Source: Clostridiaceae bacterium (GTDB lineage Bacteria > Bacillota > Clostridia > Lachnospirales > Lachnospiraceae). Taken from it: a stretch of DNA of 64,000 nucleotides. A program made the position numbers and the translations under genes. This document shows positions 60,418-64,000 of this stretch, one piece after another. Each line of letters starts with the position of its first letter. Within the stretch, counting starts at the first letter, position 1. Below the pieces are notes generated by a model that worked only from the letters and a program-made list of their open reading frames with translations, made no database searches and had not been told where the DNA came from. The DNA is taken from assembly GCA_009911065.1 (NCBI GenBank), contig QXWR01000032.1, positions 1 through 64,000 on the forward strand, in the 5' to 3' direction.

Positions 60418-63099
60418 ATGGCACTTGCAGACAAAACAGCTTCCGGATTGGCAGAGAAGCAGGCTGAAATGAAATTTCTGGCAAAGATGTCCAATAAAAT
60501 GAGCACCCCGATTAACGCAGTTATTCGAAATAACGAGATGATATTACGGGAGACGAAGGAAAGTCATACCGCCACTTATTCTATCGGAATACAGGCGGCA
60601 GGGAAGTCGCTTTCACTGGTGGTAAATAATATTTTGGAGCTTATGAACATGGATAATGGGACTTTCAAACTGGAGGAAGCCCCATATTCTACTTTATCTG
60701 TGCTTCAGGATGTGATTTCTTATGCAGAATACAATGCAGAGAAGAAAAATCTGGAGTTCCATTTGAAGATTGATGAGAACATGCCGGAGAAGTTATCCGG
60801 GGATGCCATCCGGCTGACTCAGCTGTTAAATAACCTTTTGTCTAATGCCATTCGATTTACTCAGGAAGGGTTTGTGGAGCTTTTGATTCGGTGGCAGAGT
60901 CCAAAGGAGGGAGAGCCAAAGGATTACGGCACACTTTTGGTAGAGGTAAAAGACAGCGGTATTGGCATGGATTCAGCGGCAGTGGACCAGATTCGGAAAA
61001 GCTTTTTAGGGGCAGGAGGACGAAAAGCCTGCGACATAAACCGAACCGAGCTGGGACTTCCGGTTGTGATTCGCCTTCTGGATTCTATGGGAACCCAGCT
61101 GAAGGTGGAGAGTGAACGGTATAAGGGAAGTGTTTTTTCTTTTGGTATCCGGCAAAGAATAATTGATCCAAAACCCATTGGAAAGCTGGAGAGCAGTGAT
61201 AACAGTCCTATTTTTACAAACCGGATGGAAGAAGAGTTTGCTGCTCCAGGGGCGAGAATTTTGGTTGTGGATGACAATGTGATGAACCTGGATTTGGTCC
61301 GGGGAATGTTAAAAAATACCAAGATTCAGATTGACACAGCCTTTAATGGTGAGGAAGCTTTAAAGAAACTGGAAAATAATCTGTATCACATTATTTTTCT
61401 GGACCATGTGATGTCGGTTTTGGATGGGATCGAAACGTTAAAGCAGATACAAGAGCGGAATCTGTGTCCCGACACGCCGATAATTGTGCTTACTGCCAAT
61501 ATGATTCCAGACGCCAAGACTCATTACCGGGAAATTGGTTTTACCGATTACCTTCCAAAGCCCATCAGTCCAAGACCTCTTAGCACAATGGTGAGAAGAT
61601 ATTTGCCGGAGGAACTGGTGCAAGAAAAATGGGAGGTTTCTCAGGAGGAAGAAGGGATGGTTTCGTCTTCCGAGACACCAGTAAGACTTCCTTTTTTGGC
61701 GCGGATCTCTCCGTTTTTGGACGTGGCTACAGGAATGTCTTACTTTGCGGACAGCGAGGAATTTTATGAGGAAATGCTTCAGTGTTACCTGGATAACAGC
61801 TCTTATGACGACATTCAGGGCTGCTATGACAGACAGGACTGGGATAACTACCGGATTCTGGTCCATGCTTTAAAAAGCACGTCTTTATCCATTGGAGCGG
61901 TGGAGCTTTCCGCCCAGGCAAAAGAGATGGAGATGGCTTCCAAGGAAGGGCGGATTTTGGATATTTATTCCAGCCATGACGCCATGATGAAAAATTACGG
62001 TCGTCTGATGGAACAGATACAAGAGGCTTTGGATGAACCTTCCGGAGGCATAACGGCTCTTCCCCAGATTCAGGAAGAAAAGGCATGTATCCTGGTGATT
62101 GACGATGACGTGATGAATCTGCGGATTGCAGAGAAGATGCTGGAAGAAAGGTACCGGATTGAATGTGTGAAATCTGGCAGGGAGGCTCTTGTGTTCTTGG
62201 AGAAGGCTCTTCCCAATCTGATTCTTCTGGATTTACATATGCCGGAGATGGATGGCTATGAGGTTTTGGATTATCTTCAGTCAGAGCCAAGATACCGAGA
62301 TATTCCGGTGATTTTCCTGACTGCGGACAATGACCGGGAGACCGAGGTCAAGGGATTCCGCAAAGGAGCACAGGACTTTATTGTAAAGCCTTTTGTGGCA
62401 GACATTATGATTTCCCGTGTAGATCGTATTTTAGAGCTGAGCCGTCTGCAAAAAGATTTGCAGCGGGAGGTGGTTAAGCAGACAAGAACTGCGGAAGAAC
62501 GGCGGGAGAAGGTAGAACGGCTGTCTTCTCAGATTATGAAAACTTTGGCAGGGACCATTGATGCAAAGGACAAATATACCAAGGGCCATTCCACCCGGGT
62601 TGCGGATTATGCGGTGAAGATTGCAAAGAAGCTTGGAAAATCAGAGAAGGACCAGGGAGATATTTATTATTTAGGATTGCTTCATGACATTGGTAAGATT
62701 GGTATTCCTGACCGGATTATCAATAAGACCACCCGGCTGACCGATGAGGAATATGAGATCATAAAGACCCATCCCATTGTGGGGGCGGAGATTTTGGAAA
62801 ATATTTCCGAGCTGCCGGAACTGGTGTTAGGAGCACGGTGGCACCATGAGCGATATGACGGGAGTGGTTATCCCGACGGCTTAAAGGGGACAGAGATTCC
62901 GGAGATGTCAAGAATCATTGGGGTGGCGGATGCTTATGACGCCATGACTTCCAACCGCAGCTACCGGGATGTGCTTCCCCAAGATGTGGTGCGCGCAGAG
63001 ATTGAAAAGGGCAGGGGCAATCAGTTTGATCCTCTTTTTGCCGATATGATGCTGGAGCTGATTGATGAGGACATTCATTATCAGATGCGGGAAAACTAA
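60418..63099 (+). CDS. Hybrid pseudo-histidine-kinase / REC / HPt / REC / HD-GYP protein
   Basis: 893 aa, no TM or PAS sensor domain. Order: HisKA-like (15-85), HATPase (about 120-245), REC1 (about 280-400, phospho-Asp D329), HPt (about 440-545, HALKSTS with H483), REC2 (about 555-675, D605) and HD-GYP (about 705-893; HD at 756-757, HHERYDGSGYP). In the HisKA H-box the usual MSHEIRTP is MSNKMSTP, so the phospho-His is Asn26. The ATPase G2 box is RTELGL instead of GTGLGL. It probably cannot autophosphorylate, but REC and HPt residues are intact and the HD-GYP domain should hydrolyse c-di-GMP. GGAGG precedes the ATG. Confidence 0.88.
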   Translation: MALADKTASGLAEKQAEMKFLAKMSNKMSTPINAVIRNNEMILRETKESHTATYSIGIQAAGKSLSLVVNNILELMNMDNGTFKLEEAPYSTLSVLQDVISYAEYNAEKKNLEFHLKIDENMPEKLSGDAIRLTQLLNNLLSNAIRFTQEGFVELLIRWQSPKEGEPKDYGTLLVEVKDSGIGMDSAAVDQIRKSFLGAGGRKACDINRTELGLPVVIRLLDSMGTQLKVESERYKGSVFSFGIRQRIIDPKPIGKLESSDNSPIFTNRMEEEFAAPGARILVVDDNVMNLDLVRGMLKNTKIQIDTAFNGEEALKKLENNLYHIIFLDHVMSVLDGIETLKQIQERNLCPDTPIIVLTANMIPDAKTHYREIGFTDYLPKPISPRPLSTMVRRYLPEELVQEKWEVSQEEEGMVSSSETPVRLPFLARISPFLDVATGMSYFADSEEFYEEMLQCYLDNSSYDDIQGCYDRQDWDNYRILVHALKSTSLSIGAVELSAQAKEMEMASKEGRILDIYSSHDAMMKNYGRLMEQIQEALDEPSGGITALPQIQEEKACILVIDDDVMNLRIAEKMLEERYRIECVKSGREALVFLEKALPNLILLDLHMPEMDGYEVLDYLQSEPRYRDIPVIFLTADNDRETEVKGFRKGAQDFIVKPFVADIMISRVDRILELSRLQKDLQREVVKQTRTAEERREKVERLSSQIMKTLAGTIDAKDKYTKGHSTRVADYAVKIAKKLGKSEKDQGDIYYLGLLHDIGKIGIPDRIINKTTRLTDEEYEIIKTHPIVGAEILENISELPELVLGARWHHERYDGSGYPDGLKGTEIPEMSRIIGVADAYDAMTSNRSYRDVLPQDVVRAEIEKGRGNQFDPLFADMMLELIDEDIHYQMREN

Positions 63100-63145
63100 T
63101 TGTGGATGAATTGGTTTTTCACATACAGGAAGGGAGTTTTTCATT

Positions 63146-64000
63146 ATGGGGATTTTAGGGGCGTTTGTGGTTCCCCATCCTCCTCTGATTATACCGGAGG
63201 TGGGAAAAGGCCAGGAGAGAAGGATTCAGAAAACCATTGATGCATACCAGGCAGTCGCCAAGCGGATTGGGGAGCTTTGTCCGGAGACCATTGTGATGAT
63301 CTCCTCCCATCAGGTAATGTATGCCAACTATTTTCACGTGTCTCCAGGAGAGGGGGCAAAAGGGGATTTTGGACGATTTGGCGTAGGACAGGTGAGATTT
63401 TCGGCTGCCTATGACACAGAATTTGTAAGACAGTTTACCGGTCTGGCACAGGAGGAGAAGCTGCCTGTAGGAACCGACGGGGAGACGGATTGTCAGCTGG
63501 ATCACGGTACCATGGTGCCTTTGTATTTTGTCAATCAGCAATGGAACCAATATCGTCTGGTTCGGATTGGGCTGTCCGGACTGTCTTTGATGAAGCATTA
63601 TGAGGTAGGGCAGTGTATCCAAAAAGCGGCGGAGGGATTAGGGAGAAAGATTGTGGTTATTGCCAGCGGAGATTTGTCCCACTGTCTCAAGGAAGATGGT
63701 CCCTATGGGTTTCAAAAGGAGGGACCAGAGTATGACCGGCAGGTGATGGATGCTCTAAAAAGAGGGGATTTTGGAAGTCTTTTGGATTTTCCGGAGGAAC
63801 TTTGCAACAAGGCGGGAGAATGCGGCCATCGCACGCTGGTGATGATGGCGGGAACCTTAGACCGGATGAGTACAAAGGTTCGCTGTCTTTCCTATGAGGG
63901 ACCTTTTGGCGTGGGTTATGGAGTCTGCGAGTATCTTCCAGAGGGAAAGCAGCCGGACCGGAACTTTAAGGAGCTTCACGAAGACAAGGAGAGGGCGAGA
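63146..64000 (+). CDS. AmmeMemoRadiSam system protein, MEMO/LigB-like domain (runs off the right edge)
   Basis: At least 285 codons are open to the window end. ATG 63146 follows AGGAAGGGAG. The start MGILGAFVVPHPPLIIPEVGKG, ETIVMISSHQVMYANYF, LDHGTMVPLYFV and VVIASGDLSHCLKEDGPYG are the extradiol-dioxygenase (LigB)/MEMO pattern with His/Asp ligands. In related bacteria this domain is followed by an AMMECR1 domain in one protein and forms part of the AmmeMemoRadiSam set with a radical SAM enzyme. That part lies beyond the edge. Confidence 0.82.
   Translation, partial: MGILGAFVVPHPPLIIPEVGKGQERRIQKTIDAYQAVAKRIGELCPETIVMISSHQVMYANYFHVSPGEGAKGDFGRFGVGQVRFSAAYDTEFVRQFTGLAQEEKLPVGTDGETDCQLDHGTMVPLYFVNQQWNQYRLVRIGLSGLSLMKHYEVGQCIQKAAEGLGRKIVVIASGDLSHCLKEDGPYGFQKEGPEYDRQVMDALKRGDFGSLLDFPEELCNKAGECGHRTLVMMAGTLDRMSTKVRCLSYEGPFGVGYGVCEYLPEGKQPDRNFKELHEDKERAR

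Overview
This 64 kb window looks like chromosome from a spore-forming low-to-moderate GC Firmicute of the Lachnospiraceae (Clostridium cluster XIVa) type. The basis is consensus sigma-A promoters, AAGGAGG ribosome sites, frequent TTG/GTG starts, sporulation genes (spoIIGA, sigE, spoIIP, YlmC/YmxH, GerW/YtfJ, a Spo0E-like protein), a giant acyl-CoA dehydratase activase-type protein, and a mraZ-to-ftsZ cluster with two tandem class B PBPs. I cannot name the species from sequence alone.

Layout. 1-3.0 kb is a small AT-rich accessory patch: the end of an Rpn-type nuclease gene, two tRNAs (Ala-CGC, Val-CAC), and a C5 cytosine methyltransferase followed by a frameshifted restriction endonuclease. 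3.1-7.9 kb holds two lipoproteins and a glycogen debranching enzyme. 8.0-9.5 kb has tRNA-Thr, an orphan antitoxin-like gene and an Asn-Glu-Met-Asp-Leu tRNA cluster. 9.6-16 kb has an HPr-like protein lacking the catalytic His, a DUF815 ATPase, a GH25 lysozyme, a small ribbon-helix-helix regulator with iterated sites, and an MBOAT/SGNH pair for acylating a surface polymer. 16-19 kb is a methionine ABC transporter behind a Met/Cys-rich leader ORF and an intrinsic terminator. 19-28 kb is a housekeeping and sporulation operon (yicC, gmk, rpoZ, rimO, pgsA, cinA, unknown genes, DUF2953, gerW). 28-38.9 kb has rpmB, the 1412-aa activase, corA behind its own leader ORF, a rhomboid-like protein, pyk, lysA and ychF. 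39-53.5 kb runs from lgt and a hidden Spo0E-like gene through the division and wall cluster (mraZ, rsmH, ftsL, two PBPs, mraY, murD, ftsW, murA, ftsQ, ftsZ). 54-57 kb is spoIIGA-sigE-spoIIP. 57-64 kb has lepA, hemW, a pseudo-histidine-kinase/HPt/HD-GYP hybrid and a MEMO/LigB-type gene cut by the edge.

How they work together. Most genes are chromosomal core genes in compact operons with short overlaps. The most unusual signals are regulatory. (1) A 32-codon ORF with 9 Met and 3 Cys codons lies between a consensus promoter and an intrinsic terminator directly upstream of metNIQ, which suggests ribosome-mediated attenuation by methionine or cysteine supply. (2) A 30-codon acidic/proline ORF inside a switchable RNA lies upstream of corA and recalls the mgtL/corL leaders of enterobacteria. 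(3) ylmC needs a -1 shift at an A9 run containing the dnaX-type slippery heptamer. (4) A perfect intrinsic-terminator-like palindrome sits inside the spoIIP reading frame just after sigE. (5) The spoIIG promoter has the unusually long spacer known for Spo0A-activated spoIIG in Bacillus.

Limits: all family assignments are by eye from translated sequence. No search, folding or alignment was run.
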